This document shows, piece after piece, positions 32,120 to 43,530 of a stretch of DNA of 64,000 nucleotides. A model generated the notes under the pieces. The model saw only the letters and a list, made by a program, of their open reading frames with translations, was not told the DNA's origin and made no database searches. This DNA comes from Salvia splendens (Eukaryota; Streptophyta; Magnoliopsida; Lamiales; Lamiaceae): the NCBI RefSeq assembly GCF_004379255.2, contig NC_056039.1:32749883-32813882 (forward strand), read 5' to 3'. The position numbers were made by a program, and so were the translations under genes. The stretch's first letter is position 1. Each line of letters starts with the position of its first letter.

Positions 32120-34782
32120 ATGGATTTCTTCACCTGCTTACAGACACTCTCCGCCATTGTCCTATTCATATACGTCTCCAAAATCTTGAACTGGGTGTGG
32201 TTCACACCAAGAAACCTCGAGAAACGCCTCCGGCAGCAGGGCTTCACCGGAAATTCTTACCGGATTTTGTTCGGAGACATGAAAGACATGAGACGGATGA
32301 CCAAAGAAGCCACCTCAAAACCCATCAGTTTTTCCCATGATTTCTCCCACAGAATCATCCCCATCTTTCATTTTGCTCTCAACAAATATGGTACTGCACT
32401 TCAATCTCAATCTTTATCAATTAGTTTATCTGATTGTTAGAAACTGTCATGGTATTCGTGTTTGGCATGAATAGGCTTTTTTTATCCTGACAGACTAGTT
32501 TTTCGGGATAAGTTCACTTATTTGATCTTGCGCAAGCTTTCTTTCTTGATAGACTAGTCTATGGTATGAATTCTCTTGTTTGGTCTGAATAGGCTTTTTT
32601 TATGCTAAAAGACTAGTTTTATTTGGGATTGGTTCACTTGTTTGATCCATGGCATGCCTTTTCTCCCGATAGATTAGTCTACGGGATGATTTCTTTTGTT
32701 TGGTCTGAATAGGCAAGCTTTTTCTCCTGGTGGACTAATCTTTGGGTTGAATTATGTTCTCTTGCTTGATTCTTAACATTCTTCCTAATTCCTATGAACT
32801 TGGTGCCAAGCTTTTTCTCCCGATAGATTTTTGGAATGAATTCTCTTGTTTGATCCGTAACAGTTGGTGTGTTAGTTTGAAGGAAACTTTTTCTCCTCAT
32901 AGACTAGTTTTTGGGACGAATTCTTGTTGTTTGATCCATAACATTCTGCTTCTGACTTGGTGGCGAGCTTTTTCTCCTGATGGACTAGTTTTCGGGATGA
33001 GTTCTATTGTTTGATCCGTAACATTTTGCTTATGAACTTGTCGACAAGTTTGTCCCCTGATAGACTAGTCTTTGGGATGAATTCTCTTATTTGATCCGTA
33101 ACATTTAGCTGACGAACTTGGTGGCCAAATATTGAAACTGCAGGTGAGAAATGCTTTGTATGGTTTGGACCAACCCCTGCAATTGTTGTGATGAAACCAG
33201 AACTTGTAAGAGAAGTTCTGTCAAAGAGCATTGTTTTTCAAAAGCTTCCCGGTCGCCCCTTTGTTAGGCTGATGAGTAAAGGACTAGTAACGCTCGAAAC
33301 GGATAAATGGGCCAAGCATAGAAGACTCATCAATCCTGCATTTCATGTGAATAAACTTGAGGTAGGATCCATCTAGTCTATGATGAACATTAGGTATATA
33401 TTGTCGAATACAACCAATTTCATTCTTGTCCGTTTTGATATAAACAAACAGCATATGGTTCCATCGTTCTACTTGAGCTGTGATGATATGTTAAGCAAAT
33501 GGGACGAGATTGTGGGAAGTAAAGGATGTTGTGAGGTGGATGTGTGGCCTTATCTTCAGAAATTGACGAGCGATGTGATTTCAAGAACTGCGTTTGGGAG
33601 TAGCTATTTGGAAGGAAGCAAGATCTTTGAACTACAACAAGAATTAGCTCAACATATTGCGCTAGCGAATCGATCTGTTTACATCCCAGGATACAGGTAC
33701 TGTTTCTTCAACCGCAATCTGTGCATCGGTTTTCGTTAGTCGTAACTTCTTGATTTCAATACATTTGTGTTATGTTTCTTTGTTCCTCTCTCTGCACAGA
33801 TTTTTGCCAACAAAAAATAACAAGAGAGTGAAAGAGATCGCGAAGGAAGTGAAATCGTCTCTGCTCGATATAATCAACCGAAGAATCAAGGCAATGGAAG
33901 CAGGGGAAGCTAGCAAGGAAGATTTACTTGGATTACTACTCGAATCCAATTCCAAAGAAATCAAACAACATGGAACTAAGCACGGAATGAGCATGGATGA
34001 AGTCATCGAAGAATGCAAACTCTTCTACTTTGCAGGCCACGAGACAACCGCGTCTCTGCTCGTCTGGACAATGGTTCTACTGAGCAAGCACACAGAATGG
34101 CAGACTCGGGCAAGGGACGAGGTTCTGCAAAATTTCAACGAAGGAGAATCTAATTATCAACAACTGAATAACCACCTCAAAATTGTAAGTAATACCTCCC
34201 TGCATCCCATTCAAACTGAAGCATTTCTTTTTCTGCACGAGATTTTATGCAGTGTTGTTTTAAGTGGGATATAGACTGATATTTCTATTTTAAGAAATGT
34301 GTCTGTTTAAGTGGGATATAGAGAGTACGTTATTTTGCGAATGTGTACAGGTAGGCATGATCCTGCAGGAGGTGCTACGACTCTACCCTGCTGCGTTTAT
34401 GATAATGCGAAGGGTGCACAAAGAAGTCAGGTTAGGGAATGTGACTCTACCGGGAGGAGTGCAGCTTATGCTGCCCTTGATTTTATTGCATCACGACCCC
34501 AAAATATGGGGCGAGGACGCAAAGGAATTCAATCCGGAGAGGTTTAGAGATGGCGTGCCTAAGGTGGCGCAGGGGGCGGGGGCACTGGCCTACTTCCCGT
34601 TCAGTTGGGGCCCGAGGATATGCATCGCGCAGAACTTTGCTATGTTGGAAGCTAAAATAGCAATGGCTATGATCCTGAAGCGTTATTCATTTGAGCTTTC
34701 TCCTTCGTATTCGCATGCGCCTCACCAAGTGGTGACTGTACAACCTCAACGCGGCGCGCATTTGATTCTTAACAAACTATAA
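32120..34782 (+). CDS. CYP72A: CYP72A cytochrome P450, gene A (5 exons, intact)
   Basis: Exons 32120-32390, 33144-33361, 33452-33696, 33800-34184 and 34351-34782 join in phase to 516 residues, the normal size. An N-terminal membrane anchor puts it on the ER. Marks: AGHETT in the oxygen-binding I-helix, EVLRLYP (ExxR), FNPERF, and heme loop [14 protein letters not shown], where the Gly after the Cys-Ile is Ala. The ending HLILNKL and PQ(R)GAH are typical of CYP72. Known CYP72A enzymes oxidise terpenoids (for example secologanin synthase, triterpene and gibberellin oxidases); the substrate here cannot be told. An in-frame ATG at 32024 would add 32 residues with no family counterpart, so 32120 is chosen. 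Exon 1 tail and the first part of intron 1 hold no frame break. Confidence 0.92.
32455..33110. repeat. Diverged minisatellite in intron 1 of CYP72A gene A
   Basis: About nine copies of a unit built on GCTTTTTCTCCTGATAGACTAG, then a GGGATGAATTCTCTTGTTTGATCC-like part. The GACTAG core recurs at about 32492, 32551, 32611, 32671, 32732, 32824, 32901, 32982 and 33062: a 60-bp period at first, then about 80-90 bp. It fills nearly the whole intron. None of the other P450 genes here has it. Confidence 0.8.
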
Positions 34783-35460
34783 AGGGTTTGCACCGGTCGG
34801 AACTTGGATGTTAAGTAGGCCGTTTACCGTTACTCGCTGGCTTGGGCGTGTATGATGTCTAAATTCATCGACTCTGAATTTATGTTCATTAGATTTTAAT
34901 ACTATAGTTTAATTAGGTAAACCCATGGCAATGCTGCAAATTTTGTGTTTATTTGTTGGTAAAGAAAGCATTGAAAGGTTAAACTATTAAATGAATTATG
35001 ATATGCATTAATTGAATAAATGGACTTTAGTGATAGTGTTTTGGTTGACATATTCAGCGTTCTAAAAAGGAAGCACGCACGTCGTTTAAATTTTTGTGGG
35101 TATGGATAGGTTTAAATAAACTACAATAGTCATAGTAATTTCTATTCGTGTAAGATGACAAGTGGTATTCACAAATTATTTAACAATAGTTATATAATAC
35201 AAACTGTTAGTAATAAGTCCTATATTACATCCTTAATCATGAATGCCCACAGACCAAAATCAAATCCAAAATATTGAGCAAATAATAGAGTGATGAAGCG
35301 AAAGGCAAATTGGATTTGACCTTATTTCAACTGTGTTTGAAGTTCTAGAAGCAGAGGCCATCAAACATTGTTTTTCCTCATCTCCTTTTTCTTTTCTCAA
35401 ATGTCTTGGATTCTGTATAAAGGATAACAAAATAATTAAGGGTTCATAAAAAAAAAGAAA
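34783..35460. promoter_or_regulatory. Spacer between CYP72A genes A and B with B promoter
   Basis: AT-rich, 678 bp. TATAAA at 35416-35421 lies 40 bp before the ATG of gene B and may be its TATA box, which would imply a very short leader. No element ends seen. Confidence 0.4.
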
Positions 35461-37633
35461 ATGCAATGGATCTACAGCATAGTTGCTGCAGCTTGTTTCG
35501 CATCAGTAGTAATTTTCCTAACATACGCATGGAGATTACTAAATTGGGCCTATCTGAGGCCAAAGCAAGTGGAGAAGATCCTGAGGAAGCAGGGGCTAAA
35601 TGGTAATTCATACACACCGGTCTCCGGTGACATGAAGGAGATGGTAAAGACGATGCAAGAAGCCAACTCCAAACCCATCACTCTTGACGATGATATCAAG
35701 CCAAGATTGCAAGCTTTTCTCCTCAAAACCATCCACAAACACGGTCCGTACTGTTAATTTCTGATCCTTGATCATTGGTAGTATATATTACTACGTTAAA
35801 TCATCAGATTCATGATAAATTTCTCGTACTAACAAAAATAAATGGTTAATGATGCAATCAACTAATGAATTAGTAGTAGCGTCGATAGGATTCACCTCAT
35901 CGAAATAACTATAGTTCGAATTTGAGTAAGAATATTATTCAATAATTAGTTTTTTCACGTTAAATCTTGGTGCCGTATTATCTATATTCTGATCAACTGC
36001 AGGAAAGGATTGCTTTTACTGGAAAGGTCCAACGCCAGTAATCGTGATCACAGAAGCCGAACTAATCAAGGAAGTTCTAAACAAGAGCTCGGTTTACGAG
36101 AAGCCGAAGGTGTTGAATCCAGTGGTGAGGATGTTCCCTCAAGGCCTCTTCAGCCATGAGAAGGAAAAATGGGCCAAACACAGGAAAATCATCAACCCTG
36201 CTTTCCACATCGAGAAGCTCAAGGTCTCCGGTCTTCTCTTCCTTGCCTTCAAATCGAGTTGCATTGTTTGCATATGTATGATCTTGATTTATGGGTGCAG
36301 ATGATGATACCGGCGTTCCATTTGAGCTGCGATGAGGTGCTGGTGAAATGGGAGAGGCTCGTGTCGGAGGAAGGGTGGTGTGAGGTGGATGTTTACCCGT
36401 ATTTGGAGAGTGTGACGAGCGATGCGATTTCAAGAACTGCGTTCGGGAGCAGCTATGAAGAAGGGAGAAGGGTGTTCGAGCTTCAAAAGGAGCAAGCTGC
36501 GCTTATCTTCAAGGCGATGCAGTCGGTGTATATCCCCGGATCAGGGTAGGTACTTCTTTTCGACGAAGCTATCGGTTCATAGTTTAATTGGTCGTCTGTC
36601 CTGATCTAAGCAGGATGGAACCAAAATCAGCATTACTATATATGTACATATTTGGTTAATTAGGTTAATCGTAATCATAATCAAGTCACTAATTTGATGA
36701 TCGTATCTATTGACCGATATACGGTTAATCGACCGGTCCAGTCCGATTTTTAAAATGCTGGAAAGGGATGAATTTGATTAATTTGGTTAATCATAATTAT
36801 AATTAAGTCACTAATTTGATGATGTGTGTAGATATCTTCCAACCAAAAGGAACAAAAGGATTAAACAAATCTATGAAGAAGTGAGGTCCAACATCCGTGG
36901 CCTCATCGATAAAAGAGTGGAGGCAATGAAAGCAGGGGAAGCTATCAACACAGACTTGTTGGGGTTGATGTTGGAGTCCAATTTCCAAGAAATCGAACAA
37001 AATGGTAGTAGCAAGTTTGGATTAACGATGGACGAGATAATCGAAGAGTGCAGACTATTCTACTTCGCAGGGCAAGAAACCACTTCGACATTGCTCGTTT
37101 GGACATTGATTTTATTGAGTAGGCATCCCGATTGGCAGGCGAAAGCCCGGGACGAGGCCGTCCGTGTCTTCGGACACGAAAACCCTACTCCCGAAGGCAT
37201 AAATCGCCTCAAAATCGTGACGATGATTCTGCACGAGGTGCTGAGGCTTTACTCGCCCGTGCTTTCCTTGGAACGGAGCGTGGGGGCGGAGACGAGGCTG
37301 GGGAGGCTGACTCTCCCGGCCGGGGTCCGGGTGTTGCTGCCGGTCATGTTGGCGCAGCAGGCTGTCGGGACATGGGGCGAGAATGCGGTGGAGTTTGGTC
37401 CGGAGAGGTTTAGTGAGGGGGTGACGAATGCAGGGGGTTTGTTTTTTCCGTTCGGGTGGGGGCCGCGGATATGCATCGGGCAGAATTTTGCGATGATCGA
37501 GGCGAAGTTGGTGCTCTCGATGATGTTGATGTGCTTCGGTTTTGAGCTCTCGCCGTCGTACACGCATGCTCCGGTGGGTGGGCTCACGATGCGGCCGCAA
37601 CATGGGGCTCATTTGCGTTTGCGCAAACTTTAG
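35461..37633 (+). CDS. CYP72A: CYP72A cytochrome P450, gene B (4 exons, last intron lost)
   Basis: Exons 35461-35743, 36003-36223, 36301-36545 and 36832-37633 give 516 residues. The first three match the exon lengths and phases of the other copies. The fourth covers exons 4 and 5 of its neighbours without a break: [15 protein letters not shown] is read straight through where genes A, C, D and E have an intron after LKI. Marks: [20 protein letters not shown], heme loop [14 protein letters not shown] with all key residues, and [14 protein letters not shown] at the end. An N-terminal anchor ([19 protein letters not shown]) fits the ER. It is the most diverged of the intact copies, and the last 400 bases are much richer in GC. 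Confidence 0.93.
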
Positions 37634-37709
37634 AGACCGTGGCTAATATACGAATAGTAATAAATAATTTATGTGTTTTTATGATCATGTATGTGCACAT
37701 TTTTAATGT

Positions 37710-38521
37710 GAGTAAATGCCAAAATTGGTCCTGAACATATGCCCATTTTATCATTTTGGTCATAAACATTATCTTTTGAATTTTTTGGTCCTGGACATTT
37801 CAAATCGGATCACAATTGGTCCTCCGTTAACAATCCCGTTAATATTTAACGGTCAACGATTTTAATCACAATTTTGACCAACTTAAACAATTTTTAATTA
37901 TTTAATCATCAAAAATATTTTTTAAAATAAAATCATAAATAATTTGATTATTTAAAAATTGTTTAAGTTGTAATAAATAATTTATGATTTTTTTGATGAT
38001 AAACACAATTTTGACCAACTTAAACAAATTTTAAGTATTTAATCATCAAAATTATTATTTTTAAATATAATCATAAATAATTTAATTATTTAAAAATTGT
38101 TTAAGTTGTAATAAATAATTTATGATTTTTTATGATAAACACAATTTTGACCAACTTAAATAATTTTTAATTATAATCATCAAAATTATTTTTTTAAATA
38201 AAATCATAAATAATTTTGTTATTTAAAAATTGTTTAAGTTGGAATAAAAAATTCAATTATTTAAAAATTATTTAATTATTTCTAATAAATAATTTATGAT
38301 TTTATTTAAAAAATAATTTTGATAATTAAATAATTAAAAATTGTTTAAGTTGGTCAAAATTGTGATTAAAATCGTTGACCGTTAAATATTAACGGAATTG
38401 TTGACGGATGACCAATTGTGATCCGATTTGAAATGTCCAGAACCAAAAAATTCAAAAGATAAAGTTTAGGACCAAAATGATAAAATGAGCATATGTTAAG
38501 GACCAATTTTGGCCTTTACTC
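37710..38521. mobile_element. Non-autonomous MULE with long TIRs
   Basis: The left end GAGTAAATGCCAAAATTGG mirrors the right end CCAATTTTGGCCTTTACTC; long inverted repeats of about 200 bp continue inward. A perfect 9-bp duplication TTTTAATGT flanks it (37701-37709, 38522-38530). The interior is AT-rich with repeated AAACAATTTTTAA / TTAAAAATTGTTT pieces. It lies 76 bp past the stop codon of gene B. Same family as 30893-31846. Confidence 0.93.
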
Positions 38522-38865
38522 TTTTAATGTCCATTTCTTAAGCTAGTGTATATCAAGTCAATTTTCACGTTATTTCTTATCAAAAGTGTCGAACCCAGAT
38601 GAAAGGGCAAAAAAACACATCTCTCCCACTAAATTAAATCATAATTTATGTATTACTAATTCAATACACTAGTTAATACTACCTCCGTCCCATAATAGGA
38701 GTTTACATTTAACTCGTACAAGTTTTAATAAATATAAGAAAAATGAGTGGAAAAAGTTATTGAAGTAAGAGTCATACTTTTATTTATTAGTTTCATAATG
38801 AATGTAAGTTGAATGAGTTACTGGAATATGAGATCTACTTACTATTTATAGTCAAAGTAAAAGTA

Positions 38866-39076
38866 TTCCATTTATCCCATTCAAGATGACCACCTTTTTT
38901 TTTATTTGTCTCAATCAAGATGATCACTTTCCAATTTTGGAAATAATTCCTTCTCTCCTCTCTTCTCATTAAAATATTCAACTACCTTTTTTCCCCTCTA
39001 CTTTATTCCACCTAACAATACTTCCTAAAATCCCGTGCCACTAAAAATGTGACCATCTTGAGTGGGACGGAGGGAG
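38866..39076. mobile_element. Stowaway-like MITE
   Basis: Ends TTCCATTTATCCCATTCAAG and CTTGAGTGGGACGGAGGGAG are inverted, with inner GATGACCACC / GTGACCATC. The TA is clear on the left only. Confidence 0.7.
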
Positions 39077-40678
39077 CAAAAGTGAATTCTCATTGTGGGG
39101 ATGAATAAAATAGTAAGAGTGTGACTCTTCGCATCGTGGTGGATATTTTTATAGTAATACGTAAAATCATCTAAACTTTCCTTGAATAAATGACTAAATG
39201 AGGTGTTGAAAAAAGGAATAGCCACCACTCACCAGTCACCACCACTAGCTAGATAAATTATTTTGTTATATATAAAGTCAAATAAAGTAATGACTTGGTT
39301 AAAAGATATGAGGTGGAGTATTAAATTAAAAATTCATTGAAGTAATTTGTGTCGAAGGTTGAAAATTCAACACTCATATAATGCAGATATGATCAGTGGA
39401 AGTGAATTGGAAGTTTTGCAATAGATAATGCTTATAAATTATATGTTATTTTATTAGCATCACGCAAACATAATTATAGAATTTTTGCAATAGATAGGTA
39501 TCTAGAATTGAAAATGTAAAAAATGTACTAATGTTTTGCAGAGTATATGAGGTGGAAAAATTAAGAAACTATATATGGAGAAAAACATGGATTTTTATTC
39601 TCATATTCTAGAAGACAATGACTGAATTACACTTATTGCTTTGGATATAGCAATTGATTTGGTCACTAAAGTTACGTGAGACTGCAAATTTGAATTTTAT
39701 GATCGAGCAACATACGTCCCTTTGGAATTGCAAATAATAAAAGTAGGTCGAAAAATTAATGGTATTAAAGTCTTAATTTCGTATACTTTTATAAAATCAT
39801 TATTTTTATAATAAAATGTGATGAATTAGTGAAACATGAAATTCATTACAAATTAAGAATAATAAAAAGTGAAAAGTAACAAATTTATACAAAAATAAAA
39901 ATAAATACAAATTTTTTGGAAAGAAGTGAGCAATGATTTTAAAAAAATTGGAAGCATTATTAGAAAAATGTTATCATTTTTGAAAGTAAAAATGGAAGCA
40001 TATCGGAAAAGGAAACGCTATGTGGCCATATTATGACTGGCCATAAAATGGTATTTAAGTAAATATAAATACTGTGAATAGAAATCATTTAATTACCTTA
40101 TTTAATGCTCAAAGAATGTTTACACTATTACCCTTTTACTTAATTGCATTAGTAAATTTCAATTCCACCTTCCGTTATTTATATTTCTTTTGTTTTCAAG
40201 CTCTTTCAGTTTTTTTTTTATTTTTTTATTTTTACCAATAATTTTTATATATGATGTATTATTTTTTTTTAAATATAACGTGTATAACAATTACTATTAA
40301 ATATACGATTGACAAACTGAAAATTTGATTGAATCTATTTATAACCATAAATATTTGTTATTAATCATTGAAATATATAGTAATATAGCTTCATAATGAA
40401 TATATTTATTTTTATACTAGTGATAAGTACTCTATATACTAATTACTACATACGCATATATTAGTACTAGTATTTAATATTTTGTGAAATGTTTAAACTC
40501 TCCAATATTTTAATAAATATGTGATTAATTAAAATTCTTCATAAATAAAAGATCAACTAAAATTTCTTATGTTGCTATTATCACAAGGTACATGATAATT
40601 TGTGTATTAGATTTAATAATAGTAGTATTATTACTATTGATTAAATTATTTGAATAAAACTATCATTGATTTAAAGTA

Positions 40679-40877
40679 CTCCCTCCGCCCTCCAAAAATA
40701 AAAATAAAAAATGTTCCTTTTTAATCTCATCCCTTAAAAATAAAAACTTTCTATTTGAGGAAATTTGTTTATGAGACCCATTTTCCATTAACACACTTTT
40801 CTTTCTATCTCTTAATTTCAATTTTGCATTAAAACATGTTCCGTTTAAAAAATTCCTATTTTAGCAGACGGAGAAGG
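40679..40877. mobile_element. Stowaway-like MITE
   Basis: Starts CTCCCTCCGCCCTCC and ends AGCAGACGGAGAAGG with TA on both sides. No coding capacity. Confidence 0.65.
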
Positions 40878-42071
40878 TATATATTATTGAGAGCTCTTGT
40901 TTTCTTCACAATTAACTTATTCTTTTCGCTACACAAACCATTCATTTCCGTTGATCCTGGTAACATTTTTTATGCAATCAAATTAATAGTACTATTAAAA
41001 TGACTAAGATAAGAATTAAGAGTGGGATTAAAGAAGTTGTGATATCATATATAAATATTCAATATTTATGAATTAATTTGTGAGATAATACAATAATTGG
41101 CTGTGACGTCATAGTTAACGTGTGATGGGGGGATGGGGTGCTACGTGATGATATTTTGTCTATATAAGTTTTAATTTAAAATTAATACTCCTAACTTGTT
41201 ATGTTTTTTATAGAGTAGATTTTTATTTACTAGTAAGAATTGAGGGATAAAATTGAGCTTAATGGATGAGTTTTGGTAGTTAGTTCCCTGTGATAGACTA
41301 CTGTGAGTTTTATTTGAGTTTTATAGTAGTAATATTTTATTTTTACATAATACAGTAGTATTAATTTCAAATAATAATGTATACTACTCATTTTCAACTA
41401 ATTGAATTTTTAATATATTAAACTGATTATAAACTATATGAGTCTTTGTCATAACTTAGCTTTATAAATTATCTAGGATTTTAATTTATTTAATGGAGTT
41501 CAATTAAGTAATTTCCAATTGTCTAATTTATGTTTCTAGAATAAGATATTTTCTATGTATACTTTTAATATTGAAACATTATCCCTCTAAAAAATTGAAT
41601 TACTTTTTTTATAAATGCATTATATACTAGTATAATATTTACATATATTTTGTTATAATTATGTAGATACTAATTATTAATAATTGACTTATTTTATATA
41701 AAGGAGAACAAAAATTAATAGTAACAATTGAATTATAATATCATTAGATATTTATATTCTAACTTTAAAATTAATTTCACACAAAATTTAAATAATAATA
41801 CAAAAATAATAAATAAAAGTATAAAAAGTGATACGAAATCAACATAAAAGAATTGAAAAGAGGGTTACATTTCTCTTTGTTATTTATTAGTGTTAGTGTT
41901 AAGGATAGTACAGTAAAAAATAAATTGTTGCTTTCTAGATAAAATAAATTAAATGTACAACTTTTTATTAATATTTTAAGTTTATGGCTAGCCATTTAGC
42001 ACTGGTCTATTGGAAAAATCAATCATAAAAATCAATCAGAGTGTGTGGAGTGTGGAGTTGATATATGCCAG

Positions 42072-42152
42072 CCCATTTTTCTTCACCATGCATGTTCCGA
42101 GGCAATTACCTTTAATTTGTCATCTTCTTATCATCACTTTCATGCCATACAC
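42072..42152 (+). promoter_or_regulatory. Orphan copy 1 of the CYP72A D/E upstream block
   Basis: Carries CCCATTTTTCTTCACCATGC followed by ATGTTCCGAGG and the later CATCACTTTC segment, in the same order as just before the ATGs of genes D and E. No P450 coding sequence follows. It seems to be the upstream part of a lost or moved copy. Confidence 0.6.
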
Positions 42153-42362
42153 AAAAGAGTCAAAGATATATCGGCGGTTCAGATTAGACAATTAACCTCC
42201 CGTCACAGTTTTAAACTCACTAAATTGGACAAGTAAATCTCTATGTCAATTTCTATTCAACCTATGAATTGTTAGATTAGAATTAGCCAGTGACAGACAA
42301 ATTTATTAAACAAATTCATTCCAGAGAAAATCGGAAGAATATTACAAAAAATCAAACTTATT

Positions 42363-42432
42363 GTGGACTGGGAATTCCTATATCTTCTCAATGCATGTTT
42401 CGAGGAAAATGTTATCATTAATTTGTCATCTT
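42363..42432 (+). promoter_or_regulatory. Orphan copy 2 of the CYP72A D/E upstream block
   Basis: GACTGGGAATTCC...AATGCATGTTTCGAGGAAA...TTTGTCATC lines up with GACTGGGTATTCA...CATGCATGTTCGAGGAAA...TTTCTCATC before gene D. It is more diverged than orphan copy 1, and a Harbinger-type element begins 45 bp downstream. Confidence 0.5.
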
Positions 42433-42476
42433 TTTTTTTCGCGTCACAATAAATAATTCAAACGATTAAGATCATA

Positions 42477-43530
42477 GAGCATTCACATCCGTGTTCTTAC
42501 CAGCGAGCACGGATATGGGCCCGGCCCCACTTTTTCTGCTTGCTCTTAGGCAAGAGCACAACACCCACATCCGTGCTCTTCCGCAAGGACGAGCACAAGG
42601 GTCACACCATTCTATTATTCAGTTTAAATAAAAACAATTCCACAAAATTAAAATTCATTAAAAATACCTGGAATAATATTACAAATTACAATAAAATTAA
42701 AAATTACATAATTAAATTCCTAAAAAATAAAAATTACATAATTAAATTCCTAAAAAATACTCGGAATAATGATCGCCTGATTGGTTCGTACCAATCTCCG
42801 GATCTTCGGAGATTGACAAGAACGCTTTGAACAATTGCTCCATCTCCGCCGGAGTGTACGATGTGCGGACACCGCGAGTAGGAGGAGTCCGAGTTTGGGA
42901 GGGTCCGCTCGACCTCGCTCTAGGCTCGGGTGTCCACCCGTAATGCCCTTCGGGGCATCTTGGTCGTCGATCGGGTAAGGCCGGTAGCCACCCGGAACTT
43001 CCGAACCTTGGGTTTGAGGAGGAGCCGAATATTCCATTTCCAGACTAGGAAACGGTTGTGAACCGAACCAATCATTGTTTTGTTGTAAGAGTAAGAGTGA
43101 ATGAAAGATTGGATGAGAATTGAGAATGGAAATGAGAGAATTTGGATGATAATTGTGTAGTGTGGTGTGAATTTTTGGTGTGGAAGTGAGGGTATTTATA
43201 TATGAAAATGTGTATTTTTGGGGAAAAAAGTGAAAAATAAATTAAAAGTGGTTATAAAACGGATATAATTTTTTGGGAAGCGGGAAATTTTTTTATTTTT
43301 AATCGGATTTTTTAATTAAAATCTGATTTTTTTTAAAAAAATTTAAATTAAATTGCCAACGGCTATGCCGTTGGACAATCACACGCTGCCATGTCGCCTG
43401 CTCGCTGGCACGGACATGTTCGATGCATCGAGTAGCGTCGTGCCAGCGGATCGAGCGCAGCGGCGAACAACGCCTCCTTGCCACTGGCACGGACGGACGG
43501 ACGTCGTCCTGCTCGCCGTTGTGGATGCTC
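42477..43530. mobile_element. Non-autonomous PIF/Harbinger-like element
   Basis: Ends GAGCATTCACATCCGTG and, read in reverse from the right, GAGCATCCACAACGGCGAGC. Flanks are ATA and TTA, which fits the 3-bp site only with one mismatch. Subterminal parts are rich in GAGCACGG/GGCACGGACG repeats. The minus strand at 42760-43037 resembles the start of the Myb/SANT-like ORF that travels with plant PIF transposases (in one frame YTPAEMEQLFKAF and EDPEIGTNQSGDHY), here cut short and frameshifted. Same family as 56383-57041. Confidence 0.8.

Larger units (their letters stand above)
38531..42071. other. AT-rich spacer with MITEs
   Basis: About 3.5 kb with no gene. Contains a probable MITE left part (38679-38863, start CTACCTCCGTCCC), whole MITEs at 38866-39076 and 40679-40877, and otherwise simple AT-rich DNA. 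No RNA gene seen. Confidence 0.55.

Noticed and set aside
37112..37612. Long antisense ORF (166 codons) over the GC-rich end of gene B
   Set aside because: Explained by high GC and few stops in the reverse frame; no domain.
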